DNA of 64,000 nt from Desulfonatronum sp. SC1 (GCF_003046795.1 NZ_PZKN01000001.1:186001-250000); one strand, 5' to 3'. Numbered from the stretch's first letter, positions 37,182 to 46,180 are shown. Notes: generated by a model from the sequence alone, not told the origin. Made by a program: numbers and translations.

Positions 37182-37239
37182 AAATTGCTTGTCGCTTCCT
37201 GGGCGAAGCTCAATCAACGAAAAACAAGGAGGACAAGTC

Positions 37240-37872
37240 ATGGGATGTGACGTCAAACCGCATCATGAGCCGGTGGAGCATGTGAAGATTGGAAAGAAGG
37301 TTTGTGATTTCACCATGGAAACCTACGACCCGAAAGAGGGATCTTTCGGCACCGTGAGCCTGAAGGAACTGAACAAGGCCGGAAAATGGGTGGTGCTCTT
37401 TTTCTACCCGGCGGACTTCACCTTTGTCTGCCCCACGGAGTTGGCCGATCTGGCCGAGAAGTACGCGACCCTGGAGCAGATGGGCTGCGAGGTGATCGCC
37501 GTGTCCACGGATACCAAGTTTTCGCACTTGGCCTGGAGGAACAGCGAAAAGCTGTTGGAAAACGTCAGGTACATCATGGCCGCGGACCCCAACGGCGCGG
37601 TATCCCGCTATTTCGGCGTCTACGACTGCCATACCGGGCTGGATCTGCGCGGGACGTTCATCATCAATCCGGAAGGGATATTGGTCTCCTCGGAGATCAA
37701 TTTCTACAACGTGGGCCGGAACTCGGACGAACTGCTGCGGAAGATGGAGGCCAATGTCTATCTCTTGGACCATCCGGCGGAAGCCTGCCCCGCGAAATGG
37801 ACCAAGGGTGAAAAGACCTTGACTCCTTCGGAAAAGCTGGTGGGCAAGGTGTACGAATCCTTGAATGAATAG
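37240..37872 (+). CDS. 2-Cys peroxiredoxin, AhpC/Prx1 type
   Basis: Reduces hydrogen peroxide and organic peroxides in the cytoplasm. The peroxidatic cysteine is C64 in DFTFVCPTEL, and the resolving cysteine is C184 in EACPAKW near the C-terminus. The 210-aa length fits typical 2-Cys AhpC/Prx1 enzymes. The N-terminus carries an unusual M-G-C-D-V-K-P-H-H-E-P leader with an extra Cys and two His. AAGGAGG lies directly upstream. The gene stands alone between its own promoter and terminator, as expected for an oxidative-defence gene in an anaerobe. The electron donor is not encoded here. Confidence 0.95.
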   Translation: MGCDVKPHHEPVEHVKIGKKVCDFTMETYDPKEGSFGTVSLKELNKAGKWVVLFFYPADFTFVCPTELADLAEKYATLEQMGCEVIAVSTDTKFSHLAWRNSEKLLENVRYIMAADPNGAVSRYFGVYDCHTGLDLRGTFIINPEGILVSSEINFYNVGRNSDELLRKMEANVYLLDHPAEACPAKWTKGEKTLTPSEKLVGKVYESLNE

Positions 37873-37903
37873 ACGGGCATCCCTGCCCTGGAATCCTTTT
37901 TTT

Positions 37904-37940
37904 ACGGGTCGGCGTCCTCGAGACGTCGTCCCGTTTTTTT
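37904..37940 (+). terminator. Rho-independent terminator after the peroxiredoxin gene
   Basis: An imperfect stem (ACGGGTCGGCGTC / GACGTCGTCCCGT, two mismatches) with a 5-nt loop is followed by seven T. Confidence 0.85.
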
Positions 37941-38113
37941 GCGTCGCTCACTCGCCGGACATTTCCGTGATCAGGGTTCACAGTTGAGCTGCCTGGACGT
38001 CAGAGAACTAGTCGATTTTCCGGTTCCACTGCTTTCTCATCGCCCTGGATTTGTCGCTTGCCCTTCATCCATGCACCCTGCTAGAGATGACGCCGAAACA
38101 CGGGGAGCGGCTT

Positions 38114-38152
38114 GGTGGGCATGGGGGTGATTCGAATGGGACGCATGCCACC
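38114..38152 (+). promoter_or_regulatory. Leader stem-loop upstream of the GDT1-family gene
   Basis: GGTGgGCATG pairs with CATGCCACC (nine pairs, one bulged G) around a 20-nt purine-rich loop, ending 29 nt before the start codon. A GGGGAG motif lies just upstream at 38102. Mn-responsive yybP-ykoY riboswitches often precede genes of this family and carry a GGGGAGU-like segment, but the diagnostic loop sequences are not convincing here, so only a structured leader is claimed. Confidence 0.35.
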
Positions 38153-38181
38153 GGTGTTCCGCGTCATGAATCAAGGAAGCT

Positions 38182-38814
38182 ATGGAGCACGTTTTCGCGG
38201 TTTTGGACGCCATGGGGCTGGGCGCCGGGGGGATCGATTTTCTGCTGGCCTCGGGGGCCAGCTTTTTGCTGATTTTCGCGGCGGAGATCGGGGACAAAAG
38301 CCAGCTGGTCTGCATGGTCCTGGCCGCGCGGCATCGGGCTTTGCCGGTGATGGTCGGCAGCGTCTCGGCCTTCATCGTTTTGAACACCCTGGCGGTGGTC
38401 TTTGGCGCGGCCATTGCCAACTGGATTCCGGAGGCGATGGTCTACGGCGTCGTGGCGGTGTTGTTCCTGATCTTCGGGGTTCAGGCCATGCGGGTCGAAG
38501 CGGAGCCGGACCGGGAGTGCGCGACGCCTCCCAGCGGTCACGGCATTTTCTGGGCCACCTTCGCCTTGATCTTCGTGGCCGAGTTCGGCGACAAAACGCA
38601 GTTGGCCGTGGTCGGTTTGAGCAGCACCAGCATTCCCCTGGCCGTCTGGATCGGGGCCACGGCGGCCCTGATCGTCACCTCCGGTCTGGGAATCTGGGCC
38701 GGGTGCACCGTGTTGCAGCGCATCCCCATCACCGTGCTGCACCGGATCAGCGGCGTTTTTTTCATCGTCCTGGCCCTGTTCGCCGCGGTCCAAACTTGGC
38801 GCGTCCTGGCCTAG
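38182..38814 (+). CDS. GDT1/TMEM165 (UPF0016) family cation transporter
   Basis: A 210-aa inner-membrane protein with six predicted helices arranged as an inverted repeat. Each half carries the family motif E-x-G-D-K-S/T (AAEIGDKSQL at about residue 34 and VAEFGDKTQL at about 129). Bacterial members export Mn2+ (MneA-like) or exchange Ca2+ for protons. The intervening cytoplasmic loop is short. A stem-loop leader precedes it; the metal specificity is not readable from sequence. Confidence 0.9.
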   Translation: MEHVFAVLDAMGLGAGGIDFLLASGASFLLIFAAEIGDKSQLVCMVLAARHRALPVMVGSVSAFIVLNTLAVVFGAAIANWIPEAMVYGVVAVLFLIFGVQAMRVEAEPDRECATPPSGHGIFWATFALIFVAEFGDKTQLAVVGLSSTSIPLAVWIGATAALIVTSGLGIWAGCTVLQRIPITVLHRISGVFFIVLALFAAVQTWRVLA

Positions 38815-38865
38815 CGGGCTGGCGCGGGCGTTTTACTTGAACTTTTCAAAGCAAAGGATGAATCC

Positions 38866-39837
38866 ATGCATATTTACAAAAGAGTCTTGGTCACCGGCGG
38901 AGCCGGGTTTCTGGGTTCCTGGCTGTGTGAACGGTTGTTGGAGCGCGGCTGCATGGTGCTGTGTCTGGACAACTATTTCACCGGGGCGCGGATGAACATT
39001 GAGCATCTGCTGGACAACAAGAACTTTGAAATCATGCGTCACGACGTGACCTTTCCGCTGTTCGTGGAGGTGGATGAAATTTTCAATCTGGCCTGCCCAG
39101 CCTCGCCGATCCATTACCAGCACGACCCGGTCCAGACCACCAAGACGTCCGTGCACGGAGCCATCAACATGCTCGGGCTGGCCAAGCGGACCCGGGCCAA
39201 GATCATGCAGGCCTCCACTTCCGAGGTCTACGGCAATCCCACCGTGCACCCGCAGCCTGAAACCTACTGGGGCAACGTCAACCCCATCGGCCCCCGGTCC
39301 TGTTACGACGAGGGCAAGCGTTGTGCTGAAACCCTGTTTTTTGATTATCACCGCCAGCACAAGCTGCGGATCAAGGTCGCCCGGATCTTCAACACTTACG
39401 GGCCGCGAATGCATCCCAACGACGGCCGGGTGGTCTCCAATTTCATCGTCCAGGCCCTGCTGGGCCAGCCCATCACCATCTACGGCGACGGCTCCCAGAC
39501 CCGGTCGTTCTGCTACGTGGATGATCTGATCGAGGGCTTCCTGCGGCTGATGGATTCCCCGGATGAGGTCACCGGGCCGATCAATCTGGGCAATCCTGGA
39601 GAATTCACGATCAAGGAACTGGCCGAGAAAGTGGTGGCCATGACCGGTTCTTCCTCGGAGATCGTCTACAAGGCCCTGCCCATGGACGATCCGGAACGGC
39701 GGCGGCCGGACATCCGGCTGGCTAAAGAGCAGTTGGGGTGGGCGCCCGTGGTCAAGCTGGAGGACGGCCTGGACAAGACCATCGCTTATTTTCGAAAGCT
39801 GATCGACCTCTTCGGGCCGTCCTGCAAGGCCTGCTGA
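38866..39837 (+). CDS. UDP-glucuronate decarboxylase (UDP-xylose synthase)
   Basis: Converts UDP-glucuronate to UDP-xylose with bound NAD+. It is a 323-aa extended SDR with [14 protein letters not shown], the [13 protein letters not shown] segment typical of UXS, the catalytic STSEVYG and SCYDEGKR (Tyr/Lys in YxxxK). The E and R/S positions in [14 protein letters not shown] separate UXS from GalE-like epimerases. The sugar probably goes to a cell-surface glycan. budA follows after 27 nt with a ribosome binding site, so the two may be co-transcribed. Confidence 0.94.
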   Translation: MHIYKRVLVTGGAGFLGSWLCERLLERGCMVLCLDNYFTGARMNIEHLLDNKNFEIMRHDVTFPLFVEVDEIFNLACPASPIHYQHDPVQTTKTSVHGAINMLGLAKRTRAKIMQASTSEVYGNPTVHPQPETYWGNVNPIGPRSCYDEGKRCAETLFFDYHRQHKLRIKVARIFNTYGPRMHPNDGRVVSNFIVQALLGQPITIYGDGSQTRSFCYVDDLIEGFLRLMDSPDEVTGPINLGNPGEFTIKELAEKVVAMTGSSSEIVYKALPMDDPERRRPDIRLAKEQLGWAPVVKLEDGLDKTIAYFRKLIDLFGPSCKAC

Positions 39838-39864
39838 GCAGCCCCCGCGAGCCAAGGAGAGAGC

Positions 39865-40605
39865 ATGGAATTCAAACCAAAGCCGCCGGACCGCGACACC
39901 CTGTACCTTTCCGCTCCGGTGAACGCCCTGGTGGAAGGGATCTACCGCCAGAACACCACCCTGGGCCAGCTCAGGGAACATGGAGATTTCGGGCTGGGGA
40001 CGTTCAACGATCTGGACGGGGAACTCGTCCTTCTGGGCGGCTCGGCGTTCCAGATTACCGGGGACGGCCGGGTGCACAGGCCCGGGGACGACGTCCTGAC
40101 GCCCTTTGCCTGCGTCTGTTTTTTCCGGGAGTTGACCTTCGAGGAGATCGACTCCGGCTTCGCGGACCTGAAGGCCCTGATGGCCCTGCTGGAAAACGAA
40201 CTTCCTTCTCCGAACATGATGTACGCCCTGCGGGTGGACGGGGATTTCGAGTTCGTGCGCACCCGGTCCGTGCCCAGGCAGGACCAGTATCGGCCCCTGA
40301 CCGAGGCGACCAGGGATCAACCCACCTTTGAGATGAACAATCTCTCCGGAACCCTGGCCGGATTCTTCACGCCGAGGTTCATGTCTTCCCTGAGCGTGCC
40401 CGGAGTGCATCTGCACTTCATCTCCGAGGACCGCCTGCGCGGCGGCCATCTCCTCCAATGCCGGGCCGTGCGCGCCCGCGTTGGGATTCAGATCCTGCGC
40501 AGCCTGCGCATGGATTTGCCCGTGACCCTGGACTACCTGACCGCGGACCTGAGCCGGGACCCCAGCCAGGCCTTGCACCAGGCGGAAACCGAGCAGGGCC
40601 GATGA
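39865..40605 (+). CDS. budA: Alpha-acetolactate decarboxylase
   Basis: Decarboxylates (S)-2-acetolactate to (R)-acetoin. The 246-aa protein has the YRQNTTLGQL-type N-terminal segment, the conserved GTFNDLDGE strand, and the zinc site VPGVHLHFISEDRLRGGHLL (His-x-His and a third His, with the catalytic Glu upstream). No catabolic acetolactate synthase is nearby, so it probably draws on biosynthetic acetolactate. The stop codon overlaps the start of the RsbU-like gene (ATGA), tying acetoin formation to the signalling cassette that follows. Confidence 0.93.
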   Translation: MEFKPKPPDRDTLYLSAPVNALVEGIYRQNTTLGQLREHGDFGLGTFNDLDGELVLLGGSAFQITGDGRVHRPGDDVLTPFACVCFFRELTFEEIDSGFADLKALMALLENELPSPNMMYALRVDGDFEFVRTRSVPRQDQYRPLTEATRDQPTFEMNNLSGTLAGFFTPRFMSSLSVPGVHLHFISEDRLRGGHLLQCRAVRARVGIQILRSLRMDLPVTLDYLTADLSRDPSQALHQAETEQGR

Positions 40606-42746
40606 ACGAAGACCTTTCTCCTCCACACGGTCCACGGCGCTCGGCGGGCCTGCTGTTCACCTCGCTGCGCTCCAAGCTGATCGTCTTCATGGCCCTGATT
40701 CTGTTTTCAACGGCCGGGGTGGTGGTTTTTTTCACCGACCGGGACGTGGGACGCGAGGTTTTGCGCATCGAGGCCAAGAACGTGGAGAACATCCTCGACG
40801 GCGTACTGTTGAACATCCAGGGGGTCTACCGCGGGATGATCGCGGATCGGATCGCCAGTGTGGAGCTGGCCAAGGGCCTGTTGCGGCGTGATTCAGAAAA
40901 CAGGCTCGCCGCGCTGGACCTCTTTTCTCAACCGGATGCGTCGCCGGAGGCAGCGCGGTTGACCCAGGTACACTTCCTGGAATGGCTGGAACGGCTGGAT
41001 ATGGACGCCGTGGGGCTGTTCATCGCTTCCGCCGCCGACAGAGTGTTTTTTGATTCCGAACAAGGCTTGGAAGGGCAGTATCTCAAGGACTTGCGCGACA
41101 TCAAGGGACAGGCCCTGAACGAGATGGTCAACTCCCCGGGAGCGTCTTCCGCGGAGTTCGCGGTGTTTTCCTCTTCTGGCCGGGTTGAAGACGGCGGCGT
41201 CGGCGTGGAGACCCAGAAGCTGGGCTACCTGACCGTTTTTGAGCCTTGGCAATGGACCCTGGGAGCGTACGTGGACATCTCCCACATCGAGGCCAGGGAG
41301 GCGGTTCGGCTGGAGCAACTGACGCACCGCCTGGAAGATCAGTTCTCTCAGGTGCGCATCGCTGAATCCGGATCGTTGTTTATCTTCTCCCGCGAGGAAA
41401 ATCTGGTCGTCGCTCCCGGCGCTCTGGGGCATCCGGACCTGCTTGCCCCGCACTTTCCGGACCTGATCCAAAGCGCTCGGGAAAGGGAGTCCCGGATCAT
41501 CACCCTGAACGGAAAGCGCATGGTGACCTTCACCCGGTTTTTCCGCCCCCTGAACTGGTACGTGAGCGCCCTGATTCCCGAGACGGAGATCCGGGCTCCG
41601 GCCCAGGTTCTGGTGCAACGCCAAACCATGGGCATTGCGATCATTTTTTTGCTCGGCGTGCTGGCGGCCGTGTTCTTCGCCCGGCGCATCGCCCGGCCCC
41701 TGGGGGTTCTGGCCGCGGAAACCAAGGAGCTGGCAACCCAGGATTTGACTTCGGACGCCTACGACTCGCGGCGGATCGAGGAACTGACCCGCAAGAACTC
41801 CGACGAAGTCGGGGTCTTGGCTTCCTCCTTTCTGTTCATGCAACGGGAGCTGAAACGGAACGTCCGCAACCTGGTGGAGACCACCGCGGCCAAGGAACGC
41901 TATCAGAGCGAGCTGAACGTGGCCCGGGAGATTCAGATGAGCATCCTGCCCAAGGTGTTCCCCCCGTTTCCGGAGATCCGTCAGTTCGATCTGTTCGCCC
42001 TGCTGGAGCCGGCCAGGGAGATTGGCGGCGATCTGTACGATTTTTTCCTGCTGGACGACGACCATCTGTGTTTCACCGTGGGCGACGTGTCTGACAAGGG
42101 AACGCCCGCTGCCCTGTACATGGCCATCACCAGAACACTGATCCAGAGCAACGCGGCCCTGGAAAGCACTCCGGACCGGATCATGACCCTGGTCAACGAC
42201 GCCCTGAGCCGGGACAATCCCAAGAGCATGTTCGTGACCCTGATCCTGGGGATCATGAACATCCGCACCGGACGGGTCCGGTACGCCAACGCCGGACACA
42301 ACCTGCCGATTCTGGTGAAACGGGACGGAAGCTGTTCCTATGTCCAGGGCATCAGCGGACCGGTGGCCGGAGCCATGGAGGGCCTGGACTACGCTGAACT
42401 GCACCTTGACCTGGCTCCCGGGGACGGCCTGTTCATTTATACCGACGGGGTGACCGAGGCCATGAACGAGCGCCTGGAACTGTTTTCCGACGAGCGGTTG
42501 CTTCACGATGTTTCTCGGGAAGTTTCCCGGGAAATCGCCCAAAAAACCTCTCCGGAAACCTCCCGGGAAACTCCCCGTCCATCCTCCGACGATTTCCATG
42601 CGCCGGCCGGAACGTCCGCCGAAGCCCTGGTCCGGGTGGTTCGAACCCGGGTCATGGAATTCGTGGCCGGGGCCCCCCAGTCCGACGACATCACCATGCT
42701 CATGCTGACCTATCAGGGCGACGAAGAGCGGAGCGCGCGGCCGTGA
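40602..42746 (+). CDS. RsbU-like PP2C phosphatase with extracytoplasmic sensor and HAMP
   Basis: A 714-aa membrane Ser/Thr phosphatase. TM1 is at about residues 24-45, followed by a long extracytoplasmic dCache-like sensor (46-340), TM2 (343-365), a HAMP domain and linker coil (366-450), and a SpoIIE/PP2C domain (about 455-712). Metal-binding motifs are REIGGDLYDFF, GDVSDKGTPAALYMA, ANAGHNLP and DGVTEA. Such enzymes dephosphorylate anti-anti-sigma (STAS) proteins in partner-switching systems. No STAS, RsbW-like kinase or sigma factor is encoded nearby, so the target is elsewhere. A repetitive SREVSREI / TSPETSRE stretch lies near residue 635. It is the first of five coupled genes. Confidence 0.9.
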   Translation: MNEDLSPPHGPRRSAGLLFTSLRSKLIVFMALILFSTAGVVVFFTDRDVGREVLRIEAKNVENILDGVLLNIQGVYRGMIADRIASVELAKGLLRRDSENRLAALDLFSQPDASPEAARLTQVHFLEWLERLDMDAVGLFIASAADRVFFDSEQGLEGQYLKDLRDIKGQALNEMVNSPGASSAEFAVFSSSGRVEDGGVGVETQKLGYLTVFEPWQWTLGAYVDISHIEAREAVRLEQLTHRLEDQFSQVRIAESGSLFIFSREENLVVAPGALGHPDLLAPHFPDLIQSARERESRIITLNGKRMVTFTRFFRPLNWYVSALIPETEIRAPAQVLVQRQTMGIAIIFLLGVLAAVFFARRIARPLGVLAAETKELATQDLTSDAYDSRRIEELTRKNSDEVGVLASSFLFMQRELKRNVRNLVETTAAKERYQSELNVAREIQMSILPKVFPPFPEIRQFDLFALLEPAREIGGDLYDFFLLDDDHLCFTVGDVSDKGTPAALYMAITRTLIQSNAALESTPDRIMTLVNDALSRDNPKSMFVTLILGIMNIRTGRVRYANAGHNLPILVKRDGSCSYVQGISGPVAGAMEGLDYAELHLDLAPGDGLFIYTDGVTEAMNERLELFSDERLLHDVSREVSREIAQKTSPETSRETPRPSSDDFHAPAGTSAEALVRVVRTRVMEFVAGAPQSDDITMLMLTYQGDEERSARP

Positions 42747-43837
42747 GCACTGATCCCGAAGGGAGCAGGCGAGCCGCGTACTTCTGGGCCAAGATTTTCG
42801 TCGTGACCATCGCCATTCTGCTCTGCACCCTGGTCCTGAATTCCATCCTGAGCATCTCTTCCTTCGAGCGAACCTACACCACGTCGCTGGTCGCGACCAT
42901 GGAAAACGCGGGAGCGAACCTGGTCCAGCGCATTGAGCGGGGCATCCGCCTGGGCAAGCCCCTGGGCGCTTTCGAGGGCATGAACGATCTGCTGGCCGAC
43001 TTCCTGGCGTCCAAGCCCGCCCTGAGCGGGGTCGCGGTGGCCGACGACCGGGGGGAGGTGCTCTACTTCACGTCCGGCGACCCGGCTTTTCGCGAGCTGT
43101 TCGTCCTCCACGGCCGGGACCATCCGCCCAAGGCCGGGACGTTCACGGTCCTGCATCATCCCGACTACGTCTCCGCGGTTCCCGTGATCCACGGCGAGCG
43201 GATCGCCGGGGCCGTGCTGATCTCTTTTTCCCGGCAAAACGTGCACGACAGGGTCAGGGACATGGCCGTGGGGGCCCTGGTCAGGCTGGGCTGGGCCCTG
43301 CTGGGGACGTCCGTGGTCCTCGTGGTCTTGTTGGCCCTGTTCGTGATCCGGCCCATTCAAAAGGACCTGGAACGGATCTCCGCGAGCCTGGGACCTTTCC
43401 TCGCTCCGGGGGCGACGTCGTTGGAGAGCGGAGGCCGCCTGGGCTCAGCCATGTCCGGAGATTCGCGGACCACTGTCGGCGTCGGCGACCGATACGGGCC
43501 GAACCTTCTTCCGGGCGGCCAATTGCCGGACTTTCGCAAGATCCGCAACGACATCGTCCGGATCGGCGCGTATTTGCAAGGCGTGGCCTGGCATGTCCGG
43601 GACGCCGGGGAGCGGGTCGGGGTCGTGCGCCGGGAATTGGGCGAGCTGAGGCCGCTTTGGGGCGAACTGGAGGAGAGCGGATGGGTGCTGGAAGCGCACC
43701 TGGCGACAATCGGCGCGGATCCGGACCTGGGGCCGCGGTTCGGGGATGAGCTGCGGATGCTCATCAGGGAGCAGCGCCGGTTGCTCCTGCTTTTGGAGAC
43801 GTTTTTCGCCGAATCCGGCCGGGGAAGTGGGCCATGA
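42743..43837 (+). CDS. Two-TM sensor-like membrane protein without an output domain
   Basis: A 364-aa protein starting at GTG 42743, overlapping the phosphatase stop by 4 nt. TM1 is at about residues 15-36, a ~140-aa extracytoplasmic domain follows (37-177), with TM2 at about 178-203, then a HAMP-like region and a helical cytoplasmic tail (about 255-360) rich in R, E and L. There is no kinase, cyclase, phosphatase or HTH domain. The tail could be a coiled-coil contact with the phosphatase or the MFS fusion. I do not recognise the family. Overlaps on both sides argue for a stoichiometric partner in one complex. Confidence 0.75.
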   Translation: MSTDPEGSRRAAYFWAKIFVVTIAILLCTLVLNSILSISSFERTYTTSLVATMENAGANLVQRIERGIRLGKPLGAFEGMNDLLADFLASKPALSGVAVADDRGEVLYFTSGDPAFRELFVLHGRDHPPKAGTFTVLHHPDYVSAVPVIHGERIAGAVLISFSRQNVHDRVRDMAVGALVRLGWALLGTSVVLVVLLALFVIRPIQKDLERISASLGPFLAPGATSLESGGRLGSAMSGDSRTTVGVGDRYGPNLLPGGQLPDFRKIRNDIVRIGAYLQGVAWHVRDAGERVGVVRRELGELRPLWGELEESGWVLEAHLATIGADPDLGPRFGDELRMLIREQRRLLLLLETFFAESGRGSGP

Positions 43838-46176
43838 AGCCGAACCTCAGTCTGCGGGTGAACGTGTTCCTGGTCGCGGTGCTGGTGATCATCCTGGGCC
43901 AGGCCGTCTACTCCTTTTACAACTTGCAGTCGTTCAAGACGCGGTATGTTCAGGCCTTGCGGGACAAGGCCCACAGCGCGGCCCTGTTCCTGAAGCAGGA
44001 CATCGAGCAGATCCTGGCCCTGGGCATCCCCTTGCCCCGGATCGCCCGGCTGGAGCAAACCCTGGCCCGGACCCTGGAAGACGTTCCGGAGGCGGCCTTC
44101 ATCGAAGTGGTCGGCCCGGATCTGGACGTGCTGTTTTTCGCCGACCCGGACCAGGCCGCACAGGTTTCCCAGCCCCCCGGGAACCCAACGGGCCCGCAAT
44201 CCTCCCGGCTCCAGCGCGAGGAGCATCTTGCCGGTCTGGCCCGGATGGGGCTGTCCCCGGAAGACACGGACATTTCCCTGCCTCTGCTCCAGCGCGGCGA
44301 GGTACAGGGGTACTTGCGGATACATGTCGCCGGCGCGGAGATCCGGGCCAAGTCCCGACTGATTCTCTGGGACATGCTGACCGTGATGCTCACGTCCCTG
44401 CTGTTGACCTTTGAATTTCTGACTTTTTTTGTCGTCTATTACATCAGCCACCCGCTGATGCTCCTGCGCCGGGACATTGCCGTGGGCTTCGGCGGCCTCG
44501 AGCCGGTGGAGACCCGCCGCTACGCGGACCTGGGCCGCATCGCCGTCCTGGCCGATCACTTCAACGCTATTCTCGCCGCCTGTTCCGCTGGGTCGCGCTC
44601 GGCCCTGCTTCAGGTTCGGAAACTGGCCGGAATCCGCGGCAAAGTGGACCAGGCTGTTCAGAGCCAGGAACGCCGTATTGACGACATGAGGCGGGGCTTG
44701 ATGAAGACGCCGGGCAACGCGGGGCAGGCGACCCGGCACGGCGTCGCGCCCGGTATTGCATCTGGTACTGCTCTCGGCGCCGAACCTTGGGCGGGCCCGG
44801 ACGCGACTTTGGGTTCCGCCCTGAACGCCCTGCATCAGCGCTTGGAAGCCCTGCGCGGCAAGCTGGGCGGGATGTTCGGTCCGGTGGATCCGACGATCCT
44901 GACCAAGTCCTCGGAAAGCGTCTCCGCCATTCCCCCGGCCCTGATCCGACCGCTGATCTTCCTGTTTTTGATGGCCGACGGTTTCAGCCTGTCCTTTTTC
45001 CCGATGTACGTGGACAGCATGTACCAGCCCCTTTTCGGGCTGTCCCGGGAGATGGTCATCAGTTTGCCCTTGTCGGTGTTCATGCTGGTCATGGCCGTCA
45101 GCCTGCCCCTGTCCGGGGGGCTGACCGACTCCGTGGGCTGGCGGCGTCCGCTCTTGGCGGGCCTGGTCCTGAACGCGGCGGGCCACGCCCTGACGGCCAT
45201 GGCCCAGGACATTCTGATGCTGGTGCTGTTTCGCTCCCTGGCGGCCGTGGGGTTCGGGATGGTCTTCATGTGCTGTCAACGCTTCGTGGTGGACACCACG
45301 GACCAGCGCTCCCGGGCCATGGGCATGGCCGGCTTTCTGGCGGCCATGTTCAGCGGGGACATCTGCGGCACGGTGATCGGGGCCATGCTGGCCGAACGGA
45401 TCGGCTACGCCGCGGTGTTTTCCGTCAGCGCCCTGTTCAGCGGCCTAGCCCTGCTGTTCGCCCTGGCGGTCTTTCGCGGCTCCTTCCGGCCCGTGGAGCC
45501 CCGTGTTTCCCTGCAACTGCGCCTGCCCTTCAAGAAAGAGTACCTGGTCACGGTCTTCCGGGACCGGGACTTCCGCAATCTTGTGTTGCTCCAGGCCATT
45601 CCGGCCAAATTGATCCTTGTGGGGTTTTTGTTTTTCTTCACCCCGTTGTACCTGAACAGCCTGGACGCCATGCAGTCCACCATCGGCCGCGTCGTCATGT
45701 GCTACAGCGTTTGTTTGATTTTCATCGGTCCGCTATTTACCTGGATATTTCCCCAGGAACGGTTGCGCCCCCATTTCGTGGCCGCGGGCGGCCTGATCAC
45801 CGGGGCGGCCCTGCTTTTGTTCCTCGTGGCCGACGGGCTCTTCGCCGTGCTGGCCATGGTCGTCCTGCTGGGCGTGGCCCAGAGCCTTTCTATCTCCGCC
45901 CAGGCATCGCTGGTGGCGGACACCGCCGTGGTTCGTGAAATGGGCCCCGGCGCGGCCATGGGCGTGTTCCGGTTCTGGGAGCGCACCGGCAACGTGGCCG
46001 GGCCGCTGGTCATGGCCTTTCTGGTGGCCAAGCTCGGCTACACCGACTCCGTGCTGGTCCTGGGCGCACTGTCCCTGGCCTGTTCCGTCATCTACCTGTT
46101 CGCGATCGCATCGCGGCCGAAACACTCTGCATCCGTCGTCTCCGCCCAAACGGATGACCGCCCGACAAGGACCTGA
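43834..46176 (+). CDS. Sensor-MFS transporter fusion
   Basis: A 780-aa protein with two modules. Residues 1-300 look like a receptor: TM1 (7-30), a ~150-aa extracytoplasmic domain, TM2 (182-205), a HAMP-like segment and a coiled region. A low-complexity Gly/Ala/Pro linker (about 300-330) leads to an MFS transporter (about 370-765) with twelve helices; GGLTDSVGWRRPLL is the loop 2-3 motif of the family. The N-terminal module has the same layout as the preceding gene's product. MFS proteins with a receptor-type front end are rare, and this could be a transporter whose activity is gated by a ligand or that reports transport. Overlaps the upstream gene by 4 nt. Confidence 0.88.
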   Translation: MKPNLSLRVNVFLVAVLVIILGQAVYSFYNLQSFKTRYVQALRDKAHSAALFLKQDIEQILALGIPLPRIARLEQTLARTLEDVPEAAFIEVVGPDLDVLFFADPDQAAQVSQPPGNPTGPQSSRLQREEHLAGLARMGLSPEDTDISLPLLQRGEVQGYLRIHVAGAEIRAKSRLILWDMLTVMLTSLLLTFEFLTFFVVYYISHPLMLLRRDIAVGFGGLEPVETRRYADLGRIAVLADHFNAILAACSAGSRSALLQVRKLAGIRGKVDQAVQSQERRIDDMRRGLMKTPGNAGQATRHGVAPGIASGTALGAEPWAGPDATLGSALNALHQRLEALRGKLGGMFGPVDPTILTKSSESVSAIPPALIRPLIFLFLMADGFSLSFFPMYVDSMYQPLFGLSREMVISLPLSVFMLVMAVSLPLSGGLTDSVGWRRPLLAGLVLNAAGHALTAMAQDILMLVLFRSLAAVGFGMVFMCCQRFVVDTTDQRSRAMGMAGFLAAMFSGDICGTVIGAMLAERIGYAAVFSVSALFSGLALLFALAVFRGSFRPVEPRVSLQLRLPFKKEYLVTVFRDRDFRNLVLLQAIPAKLILVGFLFFFTPLYLNSLDAMQSTIGRVVMCYSVCLIFIGPLFTWIFPQERLRPHFVAAGGLITGAALLLFLVADGLFAVLAMVVLLGVAQSLSISAQASLVADTAVVREMGPGAAMGVFRFWERTGNVAGPLVMAFLVAKLGYTDSVLVLGALSLACSVIYLFAIASRPKHSASVVSAQTDDRPTRT

Positions 46177-46180
46177 TTCC

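Noticed and set aside
37140-37239. PerR box upstream of the peroxiredoxin gene
   Set aside because: The stretch is A/T-rich, but no convincing inverted repeat of the PerR type was found.
38100-38181. Confident yybP-ykoY Mn riboswitch
   Set aside because: The stem and GGGGAG fit loosely, but the invariant core loops could not be placed, so only an undefined structured leader is listed.
38833-40635. 600-aa minus-strand open frame
   Set aside because: It is antisense to the UDP-glucuronate decarboxylase and acetolactate decarboxylase genes, both of which have clear motifs and ribosome binding sites.
43357-45279. 640-aa minus-strand open frame opposite the sensor-MFS fusion
   Set aside because: Composition typical of antisense shadow (Q, H, G and R-rich), no motifs; the plus-strand genes overlap in a coupled series.
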